A stretch of 64,000 nucleotides of DNA. Source: JANQQN01 sp964519665 (GTDB lineage Bacteria > Myxococcota > Kuafuiibacteriia > Kuafuiibacteriales > Kuafuiibacteriaceae). Position 1 is the stretch's first letter; the number at the start of each line of letters is the position of its first letter. Location: NCBI GenBank assembly GCA_964519665.1, contig CAZFIV010000001.1:124001-188000 (forward strand). Direction: 5' to 3'. Shown one piece after another: positions 50,109-57,813 of the stretch. Position numbers and translations under genes: made by a program. The notes under the pieces were generated by a model. That model had not been told where the DNA came from. It did no database searches and was given only the letters and a program-made list of their open reading frames with translations.

Positions 50109-51659
50109 TCACCATCGTATCGCCGCCGGCGGCAGCGGGGACCGGGTCTTGTACACGGTCCACGGTCCCTGAACGGTCACCCGGTGATGGGTTCCGGCGC
50201 GGTCGAGGCGAGCGGCGAGGCCGGCCCCGTGAACGACGACGTAGTCGTACATTCGGCCGTGAGTGCGGGGATCGAAGTTGCGGGCGTCCGGATTGTAGGG
50301 AGTGCCAGGCACATTGCGCCGGTGCACCGGCACTTCCTCCGGGGTATTTCCAACCGGCACGTATGTCGCCCCATCCACCAGATGATAGAAGTACAGCGTT
50401 TGGCCCGGGGAGCGGACTCCGAGCGACAATCCGAGCACCCGCTGGCCGGGTGGAATGTGCTTTCGAACCTCATCGTACGGCTTTGCCCAAGTGCTGTATT
50501 CCTGAATGAGGGGCCGGTTGACGGCCGCGTTGTGAACGACGGGGACCATCGCCAACAGGGCAATGACGGTTCCGAGCCGACCGCGGAGGTCGGCGGGGGG
50601 CAGCAGCGCAATCAATACCGCGGCCAGCGAGCCTGCACGCGCATACACGACCCAGAATGTGACCGGCCACCCCAACCAAACCGGGCCGAAAAAAAACAGG
50701 GCGGTGGCCACCAGTGCATAAACGAGCAGGCCGTCCTGCGTCCACGACGGCCGCGGGGATGGGTGTAGGCTTCCGCGCCCGAATCGTGACGCAACGACCA
50801 GCGCCCAAGTCAAAGCGGTGACGACGACGACCATAGCTATCGTCACCCCGTGTCCGTCGCCCCCTCGATCCAACAGATCGTGACCCAAGTGTTTGAAGTG
50901 TTCCGATAGCGGCAGCCAGCCGGCGAGCGGGGTGCCCTCCGGCGTTAGGAATTCGGGCGAGACGTACCGTCGCTGCAGGCGAAATTGCACGGACGGGAGG
51001 GCGACCAGAACAACGACCACCCCGCTCAATGCGAGGTGGAGCACCGGCCGGAGGAAAGTCGGCCGATGCAAGATAGAGATGACCGTTCGCGCGCCGATCA
51101 GCAGAGCGGCGAAGACGAAGACGAGCCCATGACCGACAAAACAGAGGGTCAAGAACAACGACAAGCGCAACGTGGACGGCCACGGTCGACCGTCGTTCCG
51201 GAGGAGGTGCTCCACTTCGGCCAGAGCGTGCAGCAGCCACGGAAGGCCGATGACGAACGACGCGAATCCCAACCCGAGCGGACTTCCGAAGAGCATCAGC
51301 GGCGCGAGGCCACACAGGCGAGGGCTCCGGCCGGCCGCCTCGGCAAGGCGAGCTGCACCGAGCGTAGCGACGCCGGTCGCGATCAGTAGATTGGTCTTCG
51401 CGGCGACCTCGACCGGAAGCACGGCGGCCATCGCGGCGTTGGTCGCGTAAAACAGGTAGTACGGAGTCGGAATCCAGCTACGGGTCAGGTACGCGTCGGC
51501 GCCGGTCAGGTCACCGTAGGCGAGCACGGCGCTCAGGCTTACGTGGCCCGCCCAGTCTGGGTAGGGTAAGTAACGTCCCGTGAACACGACGGATGCGCAG
51601 GCGATGATCCCGACGAGAGTCAGTAGGCCGACGATCGGATCACGGTGCCACTGGGTCAC
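50109..51659 (-). CDS. Polytopic membrane protein, glycosyltransferase-like topology
   Basis: A 516-residue protein with about nine to eleven hydrophobic helices, the first with PDWAGHVSLS following a short N-terminus, and a soluble C-terminal domain of about 120 residues (LVDGATYVPVGN, MYDYVVVHGAGLAARL). The early Asp in a periplasmic loop after helix 1 resembles GT-C/PMT-type lipid-sugar transferases, but the pair of acidic residues needed is not conclusive. It lies upstream of the sigma gene with an 83-bp gap. No better family call is possible. Confidence 0.7.
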   Translation of the reverse strand: MTQWHRDPIVGLLTLVGIIACASVVFTGRYLPYPDWAGHVSLSAVLAYGDLTGADAYLTRSWIPTPYYLFYATNAAMAAVLPVEVAAKTNLLIATGVATLGAARLAEAAGRSPRLCGLAPLMLFGSPLGLGFASFVIGLPWLLHALAEVEHLLRNDGRPWPSTLRLSLFLTLCFVGHGLVFVFAALLIGARTVISILHRPTFLRPVLHLALSGVVVVLVALPSVQFRLQRRYVSPEFLTPEGTPLAGWLPLSEHFKHLGHDLLDRGGDGHGVTIAMVVVVTALTWALVVASRFGRGSLHPSPRPSWTQDGLLVYALVATALFFFGPVWLGWPVTFWVVYARAGSLAAVLIALLPPADLRGRLGTVIALLAMVPVVHNAAVNRPLIQEYSTWAKPYDEVRKHIPPGQRVLGLSLGVRSPGQTLYFYHLVDGATYVPVGNTPEEVPVHRRNVPGTPYNPDARNFDPRTHGRMYDYVVVHGAGLAARLDRAGTHHRVTVQGPWTVYKTRSPLPPAAIRW

Positions 51660-51710
51660 GAATCACGACACAATGTGTTCTGCCGGATACGGTCAAGCGA
51701 ACGAGACGTT

Positions 51711-52691
51711 TCACCGGGGCTTGGGGGCCAAAGACGCGTAGGCGGCGGGACCTGTGACGAGCAGTCGGACGAGCTGAGCCTGCTTGTGAGTATCGGTCTT
51801 GACCATCGCTTGCTTCAGCTGACTGCGAACCGTTTCGAGCGAAACACCTTCACTCTGAGCGTACGTCTTGAGGGTCTTGCCATTCGCCAAGGCCGTGCAC
51901 AGCCGCGACTCGGCCGGAGTGAGTCGGTATAGCCGCCGCAGAGCGTCGGGGTCGATGCGAGTGGGGGCTTCGGGGTCGGAGACCAGCAGCATGAACCCCG
52001 GCTCCGGCAGATCACCGTCGAGTCTTGCGACCATCAGACCGTACGGGCGTCCCTCGACTCTGGGCACCGATATGATCTGCTCCTTCAGTGTCGCATCGGC
52101 CATCAAAGTAGCCATGGCGTTCCGAAGCTCGGCCATGGCGCGGCTGTCGTCGAGGAGCAGGTGCTCAGGCCCGGGCACGTCGCGAGGCGGCGGAATCAAT
52201 CGCAAGAAGTCATCTCGAGTGGCCAGCCGCGCTGCTTCTTCGGTCATGAGCCAGACCTCCAAGTTCGATCCGACGAGAAGCACTCCAACCGGTAGCCGCC
52301 CCAACGCCTCTCGGAATCGCACCGCGGCCGCCCGGCTCTCGTCGATGAGAGCGTGGCGCCGAATGGCCGTCGTCAGCTGATGTGAGAGTCGATCGATCCG
52401 GCGCGCTTCGGTCATCGTGAACGGCCGACTATCCCGCACCGCGACGATGCGGACGGTGACCCGGTCGAGGGTCGACGTTCCTTCGTAGCGGTATCGCCCG
52501 CGCGTATCGCCGACGCTTGCCGACTGCAACGCTGTCTGCTGATGATTGAGGACGAGGTCCAGTCCCTCCGCGTCGACCAGGGGCAGCGCGCTGCGGAGAA
52601 CCGGACTCAGCGTCAGCGCGTGGCTCTCGAGAGCCTGGAGGTGGTCAAACCAATCCAGCCATACGTCTGCCGGTTCGGCGTCGCCCACCAT
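51711..52691 (-). CDS. LuxR-type HTH transcriptional regulator with PAS-like sensory part
   Basis: A 326-residue regulator. The C-terminus (about 255-320) is a LuxR/GerE HTH: YRLTPAESRLCTALANGKTL, then AQSEGVSLETVRSQLKQA. The middle (about 130-230) has a PAS-like run (LPVGVLLVGSNLEVWLMTEEA); the N-terminal 120 residues are alpha-rich and unassigned. No receiver domain is visible, so control is probably by a ligand or partner protein. It is flanked by the membrane protein (51 bp downstream) and the NhaC gene. ATG 52691, with a palindrome in its upstream region. Confidence 0.83.
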   Translation of the reverse strand: MVGDAEPADVWLDWFDHLQALESHALTLSPVLRSALPLVDAEGLDLVLNHQQTALQSASVGDTRGRYRYEGTSTLDRVTVRIVAVRDSRPFTMTEARRIDRLSHQLTTAIRRHALIDESRAAAVRFREALGRLPVGVLLVGSNLEVWLMTEEAARLATRDDFLRLIPPPRDVPGPEHLLLDDSRAMAELRNAMATLMADATLKEQIISVPRVEGRPYGLMVARLDGDLPEPGFMLLVSDPEAPTRIDPDALRRLYRLTPAESRLCTALANGKTLKTYAQSEGVSLETVRSQLKQAMVKTDTHKQAQLVRLLVTGPAAYASLAPKPR

Positions 52692-52723
52692 GGCGCAGGA
52701 CAGACTGCGTTACCTCCGGTAAG

Positions 52724-52738
52724 CTGTCGACTGGACAG
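52724..52738. promoter_or_regulatory. CTGTC-N5-GACAG palindrome before the LuxR-type gene
   Basis: CTGTC (52724-52728), GACTG, then GACAG (52734-52738), lying 33-47 bp upstream of the LuxR-type gene's ATG. The 11-mer TCGACTGGACA within it recurs at 52872-52882. The position suits an autoregulatory operator. Seen by eye; the binding protein is unknown. Confidence 0.4.
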
Positions 52739-52875
52739 AAGTTCCGTGTCTTTCGTCACCGGAAGTCATCTGCGGTTACGGCCACGATCATCGACCTGGA
52801 AGAGATCGATAACGAAATCTTGCGCAGAGGAATCCTCCCCCGAGGCCATGTCCATCGTTGACGGACCACACTCGA

Positions 52876-52900
52876 CTGGACATTGCGAGATGCTGTCCAG
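52876..52900. terminator. Hairpin 18 bp after the NhaC gene, sharing the TGTCCAG motif
   Basis: CTGGACA (52876-52882) and TGTCCAG (52894-52900) form a perfect 7-bp stem with an 11-nt loop, just downstream of the NhaC stop on the minus strand. No U tract follows. It may be a weak terminator for the antiporter gene or a second binding site for the regulator that sees the upstream palindrome. Confidence 0.4.
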
Positions 52901-52917
52901 CGCTCGGCATCCCCGGT

Positions 52918-54873
52918 TCAGGTGACCCCGCTGTCCGACGATGGGTCCTCGGGCTTCCGGCCCACGAAACGCATGAACAGGGTGAGCGTGACGATGCCCA
53001 ATACCAGGAGCACGGGCGCCGGCACCCCGAATCCGAAGGGCAGACAGCCGAAAACGATCGCCACGGTGGCACACAACACCGCGTAGGGGGCTTGGGTCCG
53101 GGTGTGATCGATCAAGTCGGAAGCGCTCGCGATCGAAGACAGCACGGTCGTATCCGAAATCGGTGAGCAGTGGTCGCCAAACACCGCGCCGGCCAACACC
53201 GCACTGGTGCTGCCCAAGAGGATGGTTTCGAACTCTGGGGTGTCGATGTGCACCTTGGCCACGGCGACGACGATCGGGAACAAAACCGCCATCGTCCCCC
53301 ACGACGTCCCGGTCGCGAACGCGATCAGGGCGGCGAGGACAAAGGCCAACGAACCGATCGACCACCCGGGCAACGCCTCGCCGACCAGGCCGACGACGTA
53401 GGTTCCGGAGTGGAGGTCCTCCATGACTTGGCCGACCGACCAGGCCAAGGCGAGGATGACCAGAGCCAGCAACATCGCCTGCAGCCCGCGAACAAAGGCC
53501 TGAATACCACTTCTGAGATCGAGGGCGCCGGCCAACCAGGCCAATACCATGGCCACCGCCGAGCTCGCGGCCGCTCCATAGACCAGAGCGTCGTAACTCG
53601 CGGCATTGGAGAGGATGAAGCCCATCCATCTCACGATTCCAGCCTCGACCGCGATCCGGTACGCTTCCGGCTTCGCTTCTGCGGCCGACAGTCCGGAGGT
53701 TACGAGAACCCCGAGGACCGTGACGATCAGGACGGCAAGCGGCACGAAGGCGAGCCAAGCGCGCGGTACCGTCTTTTCGATGGCCGCGCTGTCTTCGACC
53801 AACCCGGCATCCAGCAGTGGCTCCGCTCCGTCGCGCAAGACTTTGCCCTCGCGTCGTGCCCGACGCTCTGCGGTCAACATCGGACCGAAGTCACGCCCGA
53901 GCACGGCGACGATCACCACGAATACCAGGGCAAATATCTGATAGAACCGCGATGGCAGCCCCATCAGGAACACTTCGTAGGCTTCCCGCGGGATTTGGGA
54001 GGCCTGGAGCGCTTCATCGAGGACCGAGACTTCGTAGCCGATCCACGTCGAGATCAAGGCCAAACTTGAAATAGGAGCAGCTGTCGAGTCGACGATGTAC
54101 GACAGCTTTTCACGCGAGATGCGCAGGCGGTCCGTCAGGGGGCGCATCGTCGTCCCGATAATCAGCGAGCTCGCGTAATCATCGAAGAAGATCAACATTC
54201 CGAGACCCCACGTGGCGAGGCTGCCGGTGCGGACGGTGCGGGCCCACCCGGAGATCAGGGCTACGATGCCCCGAGTTCCGCCGCTCGCGGATATGAGCCC
54301 GACGAGCCCCCCCATCATCAGGGTGAAGATCAGCGTGCGCGCATGGTCCGGCTCGGAGACTTCGCGGACGATCGTGTCGAGCGCGCGCGGGGCGGCGCCG
54401 AGCCAGGTCCGATGACATAGTCCGGCGCCCAGGATCACGCCGCCCAGCAGGGACACGAGAACCTGGCGGGTCCAGATGGCCAAACCGATGGCCACCAGGG
54501 CTGGGATCAGGCTCAAGAAGCCGTTCAGGTTGGGCACGGCGACGGTCCGACTGACCGAGCCGTGGCGTACCGTGACCTGCGGGGCCAGCAACGATACTTT
54601 CGGGAGAGTCGCTTCGCCGGCCGTGAGGTGTAGGGTCGCCGCGGTGGTGGACACGCCGGTGAGCTGGACCGAGCCCGAAAAGCCCCGAAGACGACGAGCG
54701 TCGGGACCGAGCGCGCGAATCCGAATGTTCTCGACGTCTTTGGCCCCGACCCAGAGCCGCCGAGCGGGCCATTCTACCTCGAAGTCGGTCGGAGACTGGG
54801 CAGCCGCGGTCGGGGTCAACACAGACCCGCCGCTCAGGATGATGAAGAAGACGAAGATGAGAAGTGAACGCAC
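52918..54873 (-). CDS. NhaC-family Na+/H+ antiporter with exported N-terminal domain
   Basis: A 651-residue protein. It starts with a signal peptide (hydrophobic about 4-24, AAAQS), then about 90 residues with a beta-rich look (SGSVQLTGVSTTAATLHLTAGE), then the NhaC core (about 115-640). Conserved core segments are FFDDYASSLIIGTTMRPLTDR, TGTSWGTMAVLFPIVVA (as TGTSWGTM and LFPIVVAVAK), and FGDHCSPISDTTVLSS. Na+/H+ exchange or a related organic-acid exchange is expected. The exported domain is absent from classical NhaC. GTG 54873 follows aaaaggg. Probably in an operon with the small TM protein upstream. Confidence 0.88.
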   Translation of the reverse strand: MRSLLIFVFFIILSGGSVLTPTAAAQSPTDFEVEWPARRLWVGAKDVENIRIRALGPDARRLRGFSGSVQLTGVSTTAATLHLTAGEATLPKVSLLAPQVTVRHGSVSRTVAVPNLNGFLSLIPALVAIGLAIWTRQVLVSLLGGVILGAGLCHRTWLGAAPRALDTIVREVSEPDHARTLIFTLMMGGLVGLISASGGTRGIVALISGWARTVRTGSLATWGLGMLIFFDDYASSLIIGTTMRPLTDRLRISREKLSYIVDSTAAPISSLALISTWIGYEVSVLDEALQASQIPREAYEVFLMGLPSRFYQIFALVFVVIVAVLGRDFGPMLTAERRARREGKVLRDGAEPLLDAGLVEDSAAIEKTVPRAWLAFVPLAVLIVTVLGVLVTSGLSAAEAKPEAYRIAVEAGIVRWMGFILSNAASYDALVYGAAASSAVAMVLAWLAGALDLRSGIQAFVRGLQAMLLALVILALAWSVGQVMEDLHSGTYVVGLVGEALPGWSIGSLAFVLAALIAFATGTSWGTMAVLFPIVVAVAKVHIDTPEFETILLGSTSAVLAGAVFGDHCSPISDTTVLSSIASASDLIDHTRTQAPYAVLCATVAIVFGCLPFGFGVPAPVLLVLGIVTLTLFMRFVGRKPEDPSSDSGVT

Positions 54874-54888
54874 GGAATGCCCTTTTGG

Positions 54889-55416
54889 TTAACTCTTGAA
54901 GAGGACGTAGCCGAGCCCGAGGCCGATGATGATGCCGACGACCAGCATTCCGAGGAGCGCGAGCAGCGACACCGCGCCGTTGCCGGCATCGGCGGCGTGG
55001 GGGCTCGACCGGTCGGCGACCGGCGAAGTCAGCGCGTGCAGGACTTCGATCTTCTGCGTCTTCAGGAATCCTTCGAGGTCATGGCGAAGTTGGTCGTAGG
55101 CCTCGCGCTCCAGGTCGATGCTCACCGAGAACCGGGCGACGAACTGCTCGCGAAGGACGTCGTAGCTTCGGATCTCTGCATGGCGAAGGGTCGCATCGAC
55201 CCATCCCAAAACCAGGTTGCCCTGGCCCTCGTCGGGCACCAAGACCAGAGGCTGCCGCGCTTGTCGTCCGCCTGAGGTCGATGGACCGGCCGGTTCGTTG
55301 AGTCGAAGCCGGCGGGCGCGCCGTATGCCGTAGATTTGTCGCGCAAACTTGTAGGTGAAGAGATCGTTGAACGCGAACGCTTGCTGCGCGTATTCGGTGC
55401 GCTGGGAATCATCCAC
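54889..55416 (-). CDS. Tail-anchored soluble protein of unknown function
   Basis: A 175-residue protein. The main part (about 1-130) is helical and charged (LREQFVARFSVSIDLEREAYDQL, shown as FSVSIDLEREAYDQL), with AFNDLFTYKFARQIYGIRR near the N-terminus. A single C-terminal helix (about 150-172, LLALLGMLVVGIIIGLGLGYVLF in part) follows a linker, giving a tail-anchored, cytosol-facing topology. It lies 15 bp upstream of the NhaC gene on the same strand, so a role with that transporter is possible. GTG 55416 or 55422 can serve as start. I recognise no family. Confidence 0.6.
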   Translation of the reverse strand: MDDSQRTEYAQQAFAFNDLFTYKFARQIYGIRRARRLRLNEPAGPSTSGGRQARQPLVLVPDEGQGNLVLGWVDATLRHAEIRSYDVLREQFVARFSVSIDLEREAYDQLRHDLEGFLKTQKIEVLHALTSPVADRSSPHAADAGNGAVSLLALLGMLVVGIIIGLGLGYVLFKS

Positions 55417-55480
55417 CGTCACGGGGCCTCGAGCGGGCTTAGCATGATCTGTGGCCCCGTGGTACACGACTGACCGGTCG

Positions 55481-57169
55481 ATGGGCTTCGAGGACCTTCT
55501 GCGCAAACGGCTGGGACCGCTAAGACACCTCGTTCCGCGTCCTCACCGACCACCGCCCGAGAAAATCCGACCCGAATCGCTCGTTTATCGGCGCGCAGGC
55601 GGGCTCGAGGTCCGGGTGAGACCCGAAGAGACCTGGGCCCAGGTCATGGTCGGCGGTGGTCGGGCGCTCCATTCGAGGGCCGCCGAAGACGTTCGCCGTT
55701 GCCTCCGGCTCACCGAGTGGACGCCGGTGGGGGGCGAGCTGGATGCTTCGCGCGCCTGGAGAGGGGTTGAAGACAACCTTTTGGTCTACGCGACCCGAGA
55801 TCCCGGCCGCCCCTTGACCGGCCGGGCGGGGGTTCTGAGCGCGCTTGAGAACGGACAGACACTCGCTCGCCGGGCGGCGGCGTGGCCTACCGTAGCGGTC
55901 GAAACCGCGGTCGAGATTGCACCGATGCCCTTTATGCCGCGCGGTCGGGATCTCGTGGGAGCCGAGATGGTCGGCGCGCGGATCGCGAGTCTGGAGCGAG
56001 GTCACGAAGTCTTCGGTCTGACTCTAACGGGCTCGGCGCTGACCGGGCGGCGGTGGAGAAACGCCGCTCCGCGCCTCGATGGGCGGCGGAGTCTTGCAGA
56101 AGTGCTCGACGGATTCTCGGCGTCCGATAGGCACGAGGTTCGAAAGATCCTGAGCTGGCTGGACGACGCGGGGCTGCTCGAAGCGCGGTCGGGCCCGCCC
56201 GAGCCGGCGTCGGCCCTCGACGAAGCCCGGGAGGCCCAGGTGACGTGGCTCGGTCACGCCGCGGTCTTGTTTCAGACCGCCACGACTCGAATCCTGGTCG
56301 ACCCATTGTTTTTCGCGCCCAGCGACCCGCCCGAGCGCTGGGATTCCGCTTCGAGATTCGACCCGAGAGCGCTTCCGCCCCTCGACGCGATCTTGGTTAC
56401 CCACGGAGACAACGACCACCTCAACCCGAATAGCCTCGCGCTCCTGGATCCATCCACCCAGGTATTGATCCCTTCGTGCGCGTCGGTGCCTTCGGCCTTC
56501 CAGGTCGACATACGAGGGGCGCTGCGGGTCTTGGGTTTCGAGACGGTCGTCGAGATGGCGCCCGGTACCGGGCACCAGGTCGGCGATGCCTACGTGACGG
56601 CTTGGCCGTTCGAGGGCGAGGACTGGGGGCTGGACCTGCCGAAAGTGACGTACCTGGTCGAAAGCAAGGAGCTATCGGCCTTCTTCAGCGCCGACTCGGC
56701 CCGGATGGACGACGTCATGACGGCCATCGGCAAGCGCGACCGTCGCGTCGACCTCGCCTTCATGGGCGTGAGCGGCAATGCGGAGCCGCACGTGACCCCT
56801 CCGGAATTGGGCTATGGCAACTTTTACGCGGACTGGGTTCCGCGGGCTCGACACAATGCTTGGGTACAGCATTGCGCAGATCCGAGCGATGCGGTCGAGA
56901 GCGTTCGACGCCTCAAGCCTCGGTTTGCGTTCGGATATGCTGCGGGCGGGGCCAGCTTCATTCGCACCGCGTACTCGGACGTCGGTGACCACGAGACATT
57001 CGCTCGCTTGCTGAACGAAGCCAACCGCGGGCTCGGCTCGCGCGAGTTCGGTTCATCGGGAGCGCAGATTTGCCACCCGGTCAACCTCCCCCTCGGACAG
57101 CCGGTGGCCCGGAGTCGGTTGGCGTCGTGGGTGGCCGAGCCGGTCTCCGGTCGTCCTCCGACCGGATAG
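55481..57169 (+). CDS. MBL-fold metallohydrolase with an internal winged-helix-like segment
   Basis: A 562-residue protein. The metallo-beta-lactamase fold spans about 245-520, with THGDNDHLN (His308, Asp312, His313 of HxHxDH, first His replaced by context HGDND) and GHAAVLFQTATTRILVDPLFF just before; the later His are in GHQVGDAYVTAWPF. Upstream, residues about 190-228 (RLDGRRSLAEVLDGF, EVRKILSWLDDAGLLE) resemble the PqqD/RRE-type winged helix of peptide-modifying enzymes. The N-terminal 180 residues are unassigned. ATG 55481 is preferred to GTG 55451. Substrate unknown; similar UlaG-like MBL enzymes cut phosphodiesters or lactones. Confidence 0.78.
   Translation: MGFEDLLRKRLGPLRHLVPRPHRPPPEKIRPESLVYRRAGGLEVRVRPEETWAQVMVGGGRALHSRAAEDVRRCLRLTEWTPVGGELDASRAWRGVEDNLLVYATRDPGRPLTGRAGVLSALENGQTLARRAAAWPTVAVETAVEIAPMPFMPRGRDLVGAEMVGARIASLERGHEVFGLTLTGSALTGRRWRNAAPRLDGRRSLAEVLDGFSASDRHEVRKILSWLDDAGLLEARSGPPEPASALDEAREAQVTWLGHAAVLFQTATTRILVDPLFFAPSDPPERWDSASRFDPRALPPLDAILVTHGDNDHLNPNSLALLDPSTQVLIPSCASVPSAFQVDIRGALRVLGFETVVEMAPGTGHQVGDAYVTAWPFEGEDWGLDLPKVTYLVESKELSAFFSADSARMDDVMTAIGKRDRRVDLAFMGVSGNAEPHVTPPELGYGNFYADWVPRARHNAWVQHCADPSDAVESVRRLKPRFAFGYAAGGASFIRTAYSDVGDHETFARLLNEANRGLGSREFGSSGAQICHPVNLPLGQPVARSRLASWVAEPVSGRPPTG
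57146..57166. terminator. Bidirectional hairpin between MBL and LpoB-like genes
   Basis: TCCGGTCG (57146-57153) and CGACCGGA (57159-57166) form a perfect 8-bp stem with the loop TCCTC. It overlaps the last codons of the MBL gene and lies just past the LpoB-like gene on the other strand. Only a short A/T-rich stretch follows, so termination may be partial. Confidence 0.5.
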
Positions 57170-57170
57170 C

Positions 57171-57701
57171 TTACATTTCGCCCTGTACGCTCGCCTCGCA
57201 AGAGTGGACGGTCCGTCGGTCTTTGGGGTCGCGCATCTTCAGGATCGCCGTATAGACCGAGTATCGCCCTTTGCCGTCGCGCTCGGCGAGTCGAAGCAGC
57301 TCGCCTTGGCCGATGAAATCCGCCGACTCGACCTCGTCGACGACCTCGAACACCCCCGAAATCCGCATGCGCTGAGCCAGCACGGTGTTGAGGTAGGTCG
57401 GATCGAGGTCTTGCTCGGTCTTGTCGACGAAGGGATCGAGAAAGACCCTGGGTCGGGCAACGTCGACGTCTTCGTGGTCGGCGCGCCAACGATTGATCCA
57501 ACCGCCACTTACGCAGCGAGCGAGCAGCTTACGCGCGATCGTCTTGAAGTCGGTACGGGTTGGGCCCCTCGGGGGCGCTGGAGGAGGAGCCGCGCGCACC
57601 GCGGGAGGCGGAGGGACTTCAACGGGGTTGCCGGCGCAACCGAGCATCATCGCGATCAAAACGAGAACCGCCCAGCGGGCCGAAGAGCACAACGTCGACA
57701 T
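57171..57701 (-). CDS. LpoB-like lipoprotein (penicillin-binding-protein activator type)
   Basis: A 176-residue lipoprotein: signal peptide with lipobox (IAMMLGC, Cys about residue 22), a Pro/Ala-rich linker (PPPPAVRAAPPPAPP), then a compact domain. The domain reads RPRVFLDPFVDKTEQDLDPTYLN, TVLAQRMRISGVFEVVDEVE and then QGELLRLAERD, matching the LpoB/FlgO-type fold by strand order. In enterobacteria LpoB crosses the peptidoglycan to activate PBP1B; the Pro-rich linker would serve the same span. No PBP gene is adjacent. ATG 57701. Confidence 0.75.
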   Translation of the reverse strand: MSTLCSSARWAVLVLIAMMLGCAGNPVEVPPPPAVRAAPPPAPPRGPTRTDFKTIARKLLARCVSGGWINRWRADHEDVDVARPRVFLDPFVDKTEQDLDPTYLNTVLAQRMRISGVFEVVDEVESADFIGQGELLRLAERDGKGRYSVYTAILKMRDPKDRRTVHSCEASVQGEM

Positions 57702-57813
57702 GGCCCCCAATGTAACCCATCCGTCTCGGGGGCCAACAAGGTGATCGCAAGCGGACGCCTCGCTGCCTCGCAACTTGCGCGAACCCCGGCCGGTCGGGGT
57801 AGATGGCCGGTAG

